A stretch of 64,000 nt of DNA, taken from contig CM036617.1 in the NCBI GenBank assembly GCA_020746105.1, forward strand, positions 178,526,412 through 178,590,411. The letters run 5' to 3'. A program made the position numbers and the translations under genes. The notes beneath the pieces were generated by a model. That model ran no database searches. It was not told where the DNA came from and saw only the letters and a program-made list of their open reading frames with translations. This stretch comes from Trogon surrucura (lineage: Eukaryota; Chordata; Aves; Trogoniformes; Trogonidae). This document shows, piece after piece, positions 15,201-25,966 of this stretch (position 1 is the stretch's first letter; each line of letters opens with the position of its first letter).

Positions 15201-18200
15201 CCAAGCAAATTAATTACAAACATTCAAAACAGATTAAAAATATGAGATGAAATGATATGGAAAAAAATAATTGAATTCACTATTGTTATTTACAAATTGC
15301 ATAAGCTGAAAACTTCTTACTTCAAATTGTCTATCTTTGGATGCAGTTGTGTAAACACATATAATAGGCTCTTTAAGAAAAGTTGCAAGAGTAGAATATA
15401 AAGCTGGGAACTTCAGACAAGGAACATTATTTACTTTATAAAATGGAAGACTCTGAAAACCGAAATATTCTAAACTCTTCTGAAATGTGGGGAAGTGGAG
15501 ATTTTTGAAATAAGTAAAAATCCAAACTGAGCCATCTCAAAGGGCTTATGTTAAGGTACGTATCTAGGTGCACTGGTCACATAATATGAACTCAAGTCCA
15601 AGCAATTATTAGCTATGAGTCTCACCATTGTTTAAAAAAACCTCTGTTGCACGGGAATATCTGATGAGCAAGCAGGAGGAGATATTGTTGGAGAAGGGAA
15701 AACATTTAGAGCAATTTATGGCCATAGTGAAACTGGTCAATTGAGACCTCTTTTAGGAGAACGTTTGGGCTCCATGCTGACATTAAGCTTTCAGTAATAT
15801 CTGTAGTTCCAGCCATGACTTCCGTCCGTATCTCCTCCAAGCAGTTAGCTAAATCCACCCCAGCAGAAAATGGCCTTCGCAGATATTCTTACCTTAGCTG
15901 CTTCTCAGCTGGATCTTAGAAACACTGTTTTATTATGCATAAATATATCAGCAGTCATCAGACTGTAAGTGGGAACGAATACTGTAGCACACTCAGTACT
16001 ACAGGCTACCTATACACACTCAGGCTGGGTACCTCCTAGATCCTGATCTTTTGTAGTAACTTTGAGAAAAGCCACTAATTAGGATTTCAATTTCAAGGTG
16101 TCTCTGATCTGAGTTTTGTGAAAAGAATTTCTGTAAGAAGCCTTTGACTAGCAGTTAGGACACAACCAAAATCCTTTCAGGAAGAGGAAAAACCTCATCT
16201 GTACAGAAACCTAAGTTGTTTTGGTGGCCAAGGCATCGGTGTGCCACTGCAGTGGGCATACTACAGCTGGGAGTCCCAGCTCTAAAGAGTTTGTTTTGAA
16301 AGAAGTCAAGTGCTGCAGTGAGATCAATAAGTTTACAGAAGATTAAAATATCTCATTAAAGCTTATAGTACTTTCTCTGATTCCCCAGTAATGAAATTTA
16401 CTCCCAGTACACTGTTCTTTTCAGTTTAAGCTACTAAAATACTGCGATTTTTCATTTTCATTTTCTCTTACTTTGTTTTCTCTTAGAAACATAAATAGAT
16501 TCAATAACATCACTATAAATTAATATTAAATTGCTATATTTACACACACAAAGACAGAAAATGAAAATAAGAATTATTAAACAGATGGGTAGCTAAATAA
16601 TAAATCATACATCCATGTGTGTGTGACAATTCTCTATGTTTCTTTAGATTTTATAGCAAATAAAAAAACATTAAATATAGGAAATTAAACTGTGGCACCA
16701 CATGGATACATGAGGAAACACCAGTACTTAAGTTACATGGTATGGCACAAAATGAAGTCTTGTTTAGAACCAGATGTTACCTGCACCTACAACTATTTCT
16801 GCCAACACTAGCCTTCCCCAAAATTGGATCAGCATCACTCACCTTGCCAGACAAACATAATTCAATACAGCAGGAAATAGCCTGACAACTAAAAGGAAAA
16901 AAAAATAATGAAAGATGAATGAGCAGAATCAGGTCAGCAGAGTCTCACCAGCACCAGAACTGGCCCCCAGCAGGAGAAGAGAGCACGTGGCCAGGAGCGG
17001 GAATGGAGGGAGCAGATGAGGAAGGAGCAGGAAAATGTCCTCTCCATGCAGAAGCATTATTTCTGCTCAGCTTTATCACCAAATACTACTCTGTGACAAT
17101 AGTAAGTATTTGCTGTTCTTCTTCCCAGCTTCAGACTGCCTCTGAAGCAAGGTTAAAGGTCAAGTACTGGTAAGTAAAAGCTTCTGCCCTCAAAGAATTT
17201 TCAAAAAAGCACCAGCGAAGAATGTATCAGCAAGGAACATCAGAACACAGCAAAATGCATAAAGCATTGTAAATAGCAAAGAAGCCTATGAATAAGGTTT
17301 AAATTGTTTGGTTTACATATATGCTCTCTCTTCTTCACTACCACATATTTAAATACAGACTTTCGGAATACAAAATGACTATTACTTGCGTAAGCTTTAA
17401 AACCACACCTTCTTTCCAGTTAAACTGGGTGAAAATATACAGCGCTCACATTTCTGTTTTCAAAATGAGAGAAAAATCTAATTAAAAACAACTAACAGTA
17501 GCAGTTTATGGAACTTCTGTAGACAGATTAGTACCTCGAAGTGACAAAAATGTTACCTTTCCTGTTCTGATTCTTGCACTGCAACATGTAGTCAACGCAG
17601 TTAAGTAAATTTTGTGAAGCACAGCACAATGAATGAACGCAAGCAAGAGGGAGCAGCATCTATGTATATCCAAAATGCACACAGTAACTAAATGGGAAAG
17701 CCACAGGGCCATCTCTAAACTCCTTTGTTTATATCTTTTCCACCCAACTGTTATCCCTCTGGCTCATCTGTCAGAAAGGACGGGATGTAACCAACAGATG
17801 ACTAACTGCATACAACATCATGCTTAACATCAGCAACTGCCATATGTTATTTCTGAATCCTAAGGACCCTTGTCTTTAGCTATCTTGCTGCCATGACCCA
17901 GAGCATTAAAGAAAAATAATCCTTCTCCTCTCTTTCCTTATGCCAAACAATTTTCTCTGACAGACAGTAAAGACCACCTTCAATATATAACTCCCTGCAA
18001 CACCCTACACGTCTCATAAACATGATAGTAGAGGTTGCTCAATATTTAGTTAAAAGTTACTCTTTGAAAGCATACTGGATTTTTTCCAAAGATTTTAATG
18101 AGCTCTGAGTAAGACACAACTGTTTTACGTTACTGACTTCTATTGCTCCATGGTCTTCATTTCGTACTCAGAAAAAAAATACGAAAAGTTACTTAATAAT

Positions 18201-21200
18201 CATATACAATGTAAACAGTGATGTACCCTAAAACACAGTACTCAGCTGTTTTCCATCTCAAAGCTTAGAAACTTATAATAATGTAAAAGCCAGGTGTATG
18301 GCATTGACCCAGATTTACAGGGTCGGATCTAAATTCAGTAAAACAGCCCAGCATGTATTTTATAACAAGGTTATAAAATTTGATATGAGAAGTGGCAGTG
18401 GCAATCTTCATCTAAAATGTATTTTGCAGAGTTTTGAAATTAATAATTTTTTCCATTAGATGGCTTTACATATAGGCCTACCATAAAAACAGCATTCTTG
18501 TACCATTAGGTCCATTGCTATCAATTTTTGGTAAAGCATGCCATTGCCACGTGAAGTGAACTATTAATTTTGCAGTGTTATATATGATCTCATGTTCTGA
18601 CTATATATTTATTATACCACCAATTTCACTCATGGTTTATAATATGAAAAGCCCTCAGGGACACACATATACCAACTTTTACCTCATCTTTATACACACA
18701 ATCACATAAGGGAGCTTTAGGCTTCTATGAGACTTCCTGATAGTTTGCAATAGAAATTACAACTGGAAGCACCTACCTGAATTGTGTATGTAAATCCATT
18801 TTAAAATTTAGCTAAACATTTAAACACAAAAAAAAAACCCTAATGCTTTCGTGCCTATTAATTCTTAAAATGCTTCTACTGTCATGATTTACATCAAAGA
18901 ATTGCTTGAGGATTCCTGTGGTTATGGGTCCATGCTCTGTCTGAAAACTCAAATGAACAAAGAAAATAGTGCTAGGAAAGCAGGGTTTAAAGATAAGCTC
19001 GTCCATTAGTGGCTGTCCCAGTTCCTTCTGCAGGGAGCAAATGTTTGGTAATAAAGAGAAAAGTAATTGCAACAGTATTTCAAAAGGAACCTGGTTCAGG
19101 TCTTAATAAAGAAATCAACTGCCTGAGAACCTTCTCTTTCCACTTACAGAGCAATTTAAAAAGTTACATGTATAGCAGTTTCATTATCTTTTGAAATACT
19201 TTGTCACAGGACCTAGAAGCACTTCCAACCACCAGCCAGCATCACGCAAATCATCTGGGCTTTACACAGGGACCTCAGGGGAGGATCACCAATGGAAGTT
19301 CTGCAGCCATACCTCAATATTAGCACTGTAAATCTCTTGCATTTAGGTGTTTACATGCCTCTTTAGTTGCTATCTATGTGAAAGGCCAAAGCACATTCAC
19401 ACACACGTAATTTAAGTCCCCTCAAACTTTCCAACTAAGAAAAGACAAAGTATACACTAAGAATACTTTTCCACATGCAAAAAGAGTGGCTTGAGGACCT
19501 AATGTGTCTCTTGCAGCTCTAACTTTCTGATAAATCTCATAACTGAAGAAGTATTTCAGAATAGAAAGGAATACCATTTTGTGGGTTTATAGGTGAAATC
19601 AAATGCTGACGATAGTAACTTTATATTTTTGGCATAATTTACAATAACAAGTATTTAGTCTCAAACTGGTTTGAGAATCCCATTCTCAAAATGAGAATGT
19701 TCGAGATTTCAGAAAGTCGCTTCATACTCCCAACTGCTTTAAAAAATCCTCCACATTTACTTTATACATGCATTTATCTGCTGTCTCACAGCATGTGGAA
19801 CTGTGAACTGCATTCGGACAGTCAGTGCAGATGCACTCAGTCGTCACCCACCGCCTCTGGAATATTGCAGCTCTGAGACAAGGAATTAGGAATTACCTTT
19901 GCTTAAAATAGTCAATGCCCTAAGTGGGGAGAAACCTGGAATTCCTAATCTAACACAGAAGATCAGCCCCTCTTCTATCACACATCTGCTTTCCACTGGC
20001 AGACTGCATCTCACAGCACAAATATAAAATTGAGACAGTTGAAGACTCCTCCTCACCATCTATGTTCTAAATTACATAAGGTTCTAATGAACAAGCTGGA
20101 ATTTAACATGCTGGCAAGAACAATGAACTGCTATCTGTATGTTATCCTATACATTTATTGCTTTTTGAAGTAGGTCCAAAATCTGGAAGTCGATGGGTGG
20201 AACTGTAGACAAATGATTCAGTCAAGCACCTTAACTTCTTCACATTGAAATCTTCCACAAGACTGTAAGCTTTCCCCTAAAAAAGCAGGTATTCCAGACA
20301 TAATGTCAGCTTTTCATGTATCCAGGTATCAACGGTTCTCTACTGATGGATGCACTTTATACCTTTCTGTACAGAAATGGGGTTTGAAAAAGTAGCATAC
20401 ATTTAAAGACAGATATGGTATCCATGGGACTTTTATCATCATCGTTAAAAAATAAAACATTTATAAGTAATTGAGTTGGCAAGATCTGGCAACACTACCA
20501 TGGAGATGCATATCATTAACCTCAACGCTGCTGCATGAAAAGGCAAGGACACTGGAGCTTACCATTTTTACATATTCTATTCTAACAGTCACCAAAGGCC
20601 TCTGAAATTCAAAAATGTGGAATTTCTCTATTTACCCAAAGCATGCATGTGATACAGAAGATAGCAAGTTTCCTAATGCTGACTACGTCAATTGCCACCA
20701 GCAAAGTCATCTCTTGGGTCAGAGGACAGTTTAGTCTCCAAGCTTATCTCGGTCACTGCCCTCCTTGCTGTGATCTCCAGTATGGTATTAATTAGTTCCA
20801 GTTGTAGTGTGGACTTCTGAAATATCAACATCTGTTCACATGCAAGACCACACACTTATCCTACATAGGCCATTCCAAAGCTAATTATGACTGAACCGTA
20901 CTTATAGTGAATCACAGCCTACCAGAAGTGAAAGGTTCTATGCAGTTCTCATTAGTTTGATTTTTCCATTAACTACTTCTTCTCATTAGCTTCATACTTT
21001 TAATTTCCAACTTTCTTTATTTAAACTGTTTTTCTTGTGTTATTTTTCTCTTGAGATCTGTTTTTGGAGGGATTTTTCTTAACATATTGTCTTGGAATGT
21101 CTTTAAACACAGTTTGTAAAGAAATTAAAGCAGTAGACAAATAAGAAAGCATTAAACTGAGTTATGTCAGGAATGTCCAAAATCAATGTAATAGTCACTG

Positions 21201-22066
21201 ATAAATGGTGTGATTTTAAACCTTAGTGGGTTACTAATGTAAAGTTTAAGACATCTTTTTCTTAAGAGTATTTTGACTTGGAGCTAAGGGGCTGTAGAAA
21301 TCCAACTATATTCCTTTTTGTGCTATTTAAATGCTTTGATCTGCAGACAGAAATGAATGGATGCATTCACAGTAGATGTACAAATTAATCCTATCTTCAG
21401 AAATATGACTATAAACACGTAGTGACAGAGATGTTCCTGAAGGGGTGGTCTGGAAGCATCTGCAGGAGCATGGACCTCCTAAATTAGGGATAAGGGGACT
21501 CCTGCCATTGCTCCTTCTCTTGGAGATCCTGTTTAACTGAAAGTTTTTAAACAGGTCATGGTCTAATGATAGTATTTAGGGAGAGCTGAATTTCATTCCA
21601 AACCCAAAAAATTAAGTTTCACTAACACAGAGGGTATAAATTGAAACAATGGGTTAAATTATGTGGTAAGTTAGAATCTAAGCATGATCTGTATTTTCTT
21701 TGTTTGAGGCTGTCAGAATTATGAAGATTATATTTTTCAAGAGCTTATCATTCTCTTTAAACCACTTAAGAATCATTGAAATTTTTCAGGAAAAAGAGTT
21801 TGCAAAAAAGAATTACATTCTTATTTAATATAAACACTGTTCTTCCTCATTCTTCAACACAATTCACCAAAATGAATAGGCCCCAAATGGACTTCCTACA
21901 TTATGTAAAAATCTCCACTTCATCTGCAAAATTATTTGAGCTATGTTTTAGTTGTTTTTTGCCATATTTTGCAGGGTTTGAGGTCACTATTAGCTTGATT
22001 TCAAAAGCATGAAGTCATTAATATGGATTAGCTGATATAACCTAGAACTCCGTGCATCAAATTATC

Positions 22067-22081
22067 TTTTTTTTTTTTTTT
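22067..22081. repeat. Poly(T) run
   Basis: A run of about 15 T followed by CCCTC. It stands alone, and no retrotransposed body was recognised beside it. Confidence 0.85.
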
Positions 22082-23069
22082 CCCTCAAGTGATCACAGCA
22101 ATTAAATTCAACTGTGATAAACTAGAGCAAGGAGAAAAGAGAATGTGATAGTAAAGACTGGTTAAGAAATAAAATTCCCTATTAGAACAGCCCGGGCTGT
22201 TCAGATCATAAGATTTTGACTCATTAGGCCAGTTGGGTGGCCTCTAGCTGAAGCTGATGCAAAGTTTCCAGGAGCCACCATAATGGTCACAAAGGGGAAA
22301 TCTGCTGCACCTCTCTTTCGACATCATGTCCCACTTCAGACACCTGCTCTTTTCACACTGTATCCAACTGCAAATATTTTATATCCCTCAATAATCTAGT
22401 TTTCTGGGTTAAGCTGAAGCATCCTGTCTCTTGATCTCCTAAGCAATTATCACTGAGTAGGCAACATTTGCTGATTTGTACAGGGAACTTTAATTATTTG
22501 CTATCTATGGAGTACATCAATGAAATCTGATGTCTACAAACAAAATCCAGGCAGAGAATACAAAAAAAATATGACTAAGCTAGTTTCTGAATTTTCTACT
22601 GTTAGTTTTGATGAACAGCACCTAGGATCCCATTTACAAGAGCAAACACATCAGTTAATGCAATCTCCCAGAATTCTTGCAAAAGAGCATATTCAAAATG
22701 ATCAGGCTGAGGTATAGAGAGTCCCAGCAAAGCATGGGAACAGACCAGTTGTAATAAATGACAAAGATATATGAAATCATGTATTAAATTGCCTCACTTT
22801 AAACCTTTTGCTACAGAATAGAATCCTTAAGTGTTTCTGAGACACCTAGGTTACTTATATAGTGCTTAAGAAAAAATAGAAAGCCATCTAAGTGATCCAT
22901 GTATCACACTTAAAACTGCCCAGGCAGGGCTTGCCTAAAAAAAAATGCTTCAGAGAGGAGTGTGTAGAAAGAACAAGACTCAGTTGACTGAAGTGATTCA
23001 AAACTAACAGAAGAAGAATAACCCCACTCTACATTTGCCTGTAGTCTGTTGATTCCAGCTCTCCTGCAT

Positions 23070-23118
23070 GAATCATAGAATCATTTAGATTGGAAAAGAA
23101 CTTTAAGATCATTGAGTA
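23070..23118 (-). mobile_element. CR1 LINE 3'-end stub (5'-truncated)
   Basis: Read on the minus strand, this fragment ends in the CR1 octamer tail (plus-strand text AATCATAGAATCATTTAG) preceded by the usual block that reads TTGGAAAAGAACTTTAAGAT on the plus strand. Only about 50 bp is recognisable; beyond 23118 the match to CR1 is lost. Extreme 5' truncation is the normal outcome of CR1 target-primed reverse transcription. It has no coding content. Confidence 0.8.
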
Positions 23119-24054
23119 TGAAGTAGGAAAGGTGGGTTTGATTTCCCCAGTAGGAGTCAGAACTTCAGACTCTTCCTCTCAGGTGTCTACATTCATCAGA
23201 CTCTTATAAATAAAAGTATGCATGCCAGTTCTATCACATTTTTATTTTAAACCCTCCAGAGGTGGTCAATGCATTCACACTAAAAATACAAAATGCATTT
23301 TTAAGAGCTTCTGATTGGTGGAAATACCTCCTAGTCCACTAGAAAGTACACAGGCTCTCCAGCCCAGGTTTTTATCGCTGACCAGTCTCAGGCAGAAGAA
23401 TAGGACAGTTTGGGCATGTTCCAAAGCCAAAAACCACGTTCCTGCTGGGTTCTCTCACTGAGAGACATCTGGCAAATTTAAGGTACTGAGGGCCAAGGTG
23501 TCAGGAGATGCTGGGCTGAAAGATTTCAGTTATCCTGATAGACACATAGATTCCTTATGTGACCTAGCCTGGCATGCCTTTCCATTTTCTGTGGGAAAAA
23601 ATTCTTGCCTGACAAAATCCACCCAGCATGATGTTTTACTAAGTACAAACTGAAGGCTATTTCCTTGTGTTCACCAAGAATCTGACTTTACTGCTCATTT
23701 ATGTGCACACTTTCAATTCTCAGTTGATTTTTCAAGCCAAATTAACCTGAGGAGACACTTATGAGTCTTGATTCTATGTTCAATTTCAGCAAGGAATTAA
23801 AGTTCAAGATTCAGACAATATTTCAATGCTGAACTCTGCTGACCCACATTTTTTTTTCATTTATGACATACAAAAACCAATTCTTAGGAATTTTTTCATT
23901 CATCTTGTTCAGAACAGAACTCATCCATAACCCACAATACACTAAGAACGACACAGAATTAATCAACATAATTGTTTTACTTTAATTCAACTTAGCCTTT
24001 TCATTAAAACAAAACTTTTACTCAAATGGCGTAAAAAAATAACAAATAGAATCA
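23119..24054. other. Unique DNA between CR1 copies
   Basis: No gene or repeat family was recognised. The stretch is AT-rich, with a slightly GC-richer patch around 23.34-23.53 kb that contains no long open frame. Confidence 0.5.
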
Positions 24055-24763
24055 AGGCATATCAAGGATATGAGGGTCATTAGGAGGAGTCAATATGGTT
24101 TTACCAAGGGAAGTCATGTTTGAACAACCTGATAGCCTTTTATAAGGGCATAATCAGGTGATGATTGTGCAGTGGACGTGGTTTACCTGGATTTCAGTAA
24201 AGCCTTTGACACCATCTCCCACAGCATCCTCACAGCTAAACTGAAAAAGTGTGGTCTGGATGATCTGGCAGTGGGGTGGACTGTGAACTGGTTTAAGGGA
24301 AGAAGTCAGAGAGTTGTGGTCAATGGGACAGAGTCTAGTTGGAGGCCTGTATCTAGTGGAGTCACTCAGGGATCAGTACTGGGACCAGTACTATTCAATA
24401 TATTCATCAATGACCTGGATGAGGGAACAGAGAGCACTGTCAGCAAGTTTGCTGATGACACAAAACTGGGAGGAGTGGCTGACACACCAGAAGGCTGTGC
24501 TGCCATTCAGCGAGACCTAGAAAGGCTGCAGAGGCACGTGGGGAGAAATTTTATGAAATACAATGAGGGCAAGGGTAGAGTCTTGCATCTGGGAAAGAAC
24601 AACCCCATGTTCCAGTAAAGGTTGGGGACTGACCTTTTTGAGAGCAGCAGAAGGGAAAGGCACCTGGGGGTCCTGATGGACAGTAGGATGACCAGGGCTG
24701 GAACAGATGATCTTCTGAGGTCCCTTGCAACCCCTAACATACTGTGATTCTCTGATTCTGTGA
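24055..24763 (+). mobile_element. CR1 LINE fragment with reverse-transcriptase core and internal deletion
   Basis: This is a 5'-truncated, non-autonomous copy of a CR1 non-LTR retrotransposon. CR1 ORF2 encodes an endonuclease plus reverse transcriptase; only the RT palm region remains. An open frame from 24172 to 24618 (148 codons) shows motif A as [10 protein letters not shown], motif B as [19 protein letters not shown] and motif C as [10 protein letters not shown], so the aspartates of the catalytic centre are still encoded. CR1-like sequence upstream (from about 24055) extends the homology at DNA level. The frame closes at a stop about 20 codons before the homologous segment ends. At about 24694 the sequence jumps from the post-palm region straight to the 3' end: compared with the copy at 50571-51510, about 570 bp is absent. 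The tail carries ATTCTCTGATTCTGTG octamers and the fragment ends near 24763. It shares roughly 85-90% identity by eye with the other long copy. It cannot encode a functional protein. Confidence 0.93.
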
Positions 24764-25399
24764 ATCTTACCCTATTAGTCATTCTAACTTCTTTTGTGGA
24801 ATGCTGTGAACATTTCTCATCATTTGTAGAGATGAATCTCTGAAGAAGACTTCAGAAAGTTCATTTCTAAGTTACTGAGTGTAAAGGGAAGTAAGTCTCT
24901 CCCGTTTTTGGTTGAATACAGGAACTTTGTTCAGTTTTCCCCAATGTCTGGGAAAGTGACTGAAAAGAACATCCAAAATCTAACTTCCTTAAGCTAAAAC
25001 TAATATTTATTTTAATCAGGTTCACTAGCCAACACATGAGATGCCTAGATGGACTGTTAGACAGAAAATCCCGTAGAAAGAAAAAAAAAAGAGAGAGAGA
25101 AATAAACTATCCTTGCACTTGAAATCTCTTCCCCCCCTGCCCCCCCCAAAAAAAGAAGTTTAAAATGTGGTATGAATATAAGAATGTCCATATTGGTAAA
25201 AGCAATAGATTGTCTATTCCACTAACCAGTCCCTAATAGAAGCTAAAAAGAGGACGCTCCAGAAAGTATGGGGGGAAAAAAAGCAAGTATATACATAATA
25301 CCCCTTCCTTTTATCTGCAGTTGCCAAATGTTCTTAGGTGAAGAACTTGAGCCAAATGTATTTTTTAGGTAGTGAGTAAACATCAGTGGATCTATCTCT
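24764..25399. other. Unique DNA between LINE fragments, with low-complexity tract
   Basis: No gene recognised. It contains the A/GA/C tract at 25078-25154. The remainder is AT-rich unique sequence separating a younger CR1 from a much older one. Confidence 0.5.
25078..25154. repeat. Compound low-complexity tract (A)n-(GA)n and (C)n-(A)n
   Basis: A 13-base A run leads into five GA units (25078-25101). After about 30 bp there is a C-rich run interrupted by TG and then seven A (25131-25154). This purine/pyrimidine asymmetry is typical of slippage-prone DNA and of possible sequencing or assembly error. Confidence 0.85.
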
Positions 25400-25966
25400 T
25401 ATGAGCTTGTTTGATTTCCTCTTGACCTCATGGAAACTTTCAGTATCTACAACATCCTGTGGCGAGTGGTTCAACAGCTCTAATACCAGTTTGCATGAAT
25501 AATTACCTTGTTTGTTTGTTCTGAGGTTGGCTTGTACAGCTTCGCTTCTGGCCTTCTAGTTACTCTATCAGAAGAGAAAGAGAATGGCTGTTCCCCCTCC
25601 CTAAGCCACTGGCAGCATTCCCTCCATGACATTCTCGATCTCAGACTTTTCAGTCAGGTATTTTGCAGACTGAAGTTCACTTAGTCATTCCTTCTGCAGT
25701 GATCATTCCACATCTTTGATCATTCTTGCTCTGTTTTCAGCAACTTTTCCTTTTCTACTTCATCCTTCTTTGATAGCAAGACCAGATGAACCACCAAGAA
25801 TTGACAAAATGGCATTGATGGTGAAATTACATTTGCTACTTCCTTCTCTACTGTTTTCCTAATAATTCCTAATATTTAACTTGTCTTTCATACTATGTTG
25901 ATCACTGAGCTGACATTTCTGTAGTATAATTCAGCATCACCTGAAGGTCTTCCTGAGCAATAACGA
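25400..25966 (-). mobile_element. Ancient CR1/L3-type LINE remnant, ORF2 3' region
   Basis: The whole segment aligns from memory with the C-terminal ORF2 region of old amniote CR1/L3-like LINEs read on the minus strand. Recognisable blocks, given as plus-strand text, include CTACAACATCCTGTGGCGAG (25447-25466), CAGACTGAAGTTCACTTAG (25667-25685), TTTGATCATTCTTGCTC (25715-25731) and GATCACTGAGCTGACATTT (25900-25918), in the same order and spacing as in turtle or crocodile CR1 copies. Indels and substitutions are dense, the octamer tail is missing, and no reading frame survives. It is much more diverged than the other CR1 copies here, so it inserted long before them, possibly before modern bird lineages split. 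The exact subfamily cannot be set without a library search. Confidence 0.8.

Larger units (their letters stand above)
1..23069. other. Unique AT-rich DNA, no supported gene
   Basis: I checked both strands for open frames, splice-like exons and known families and found nothing I can name. The longest open frames (117-118 codons on the minus strand near 9.3-10.1 kb, 114 codons plus at 13.4 kb) have ordinary AT-rich composition, no recognised domain and no convincing splice sites. The stretch is poor in CpG. Recognisable content is limited to the simple repeats and the small duplication listed separately. It may be intergenic or intronic; the sequence does not decide. Confidence 0.6.

Noticed and set aside
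20260-20300. GACTGTAAGCTTT resembling an L2 LINE 3' segment
   Set aside because: The match is only about a dozen bases, with no adjoining L2-like sequence.
23767-23779. GATTCTATG octamer suggesting a CR1 tail
   Set aside because: A single octamer without any upstream CR1 sequence; chance is sufficient.
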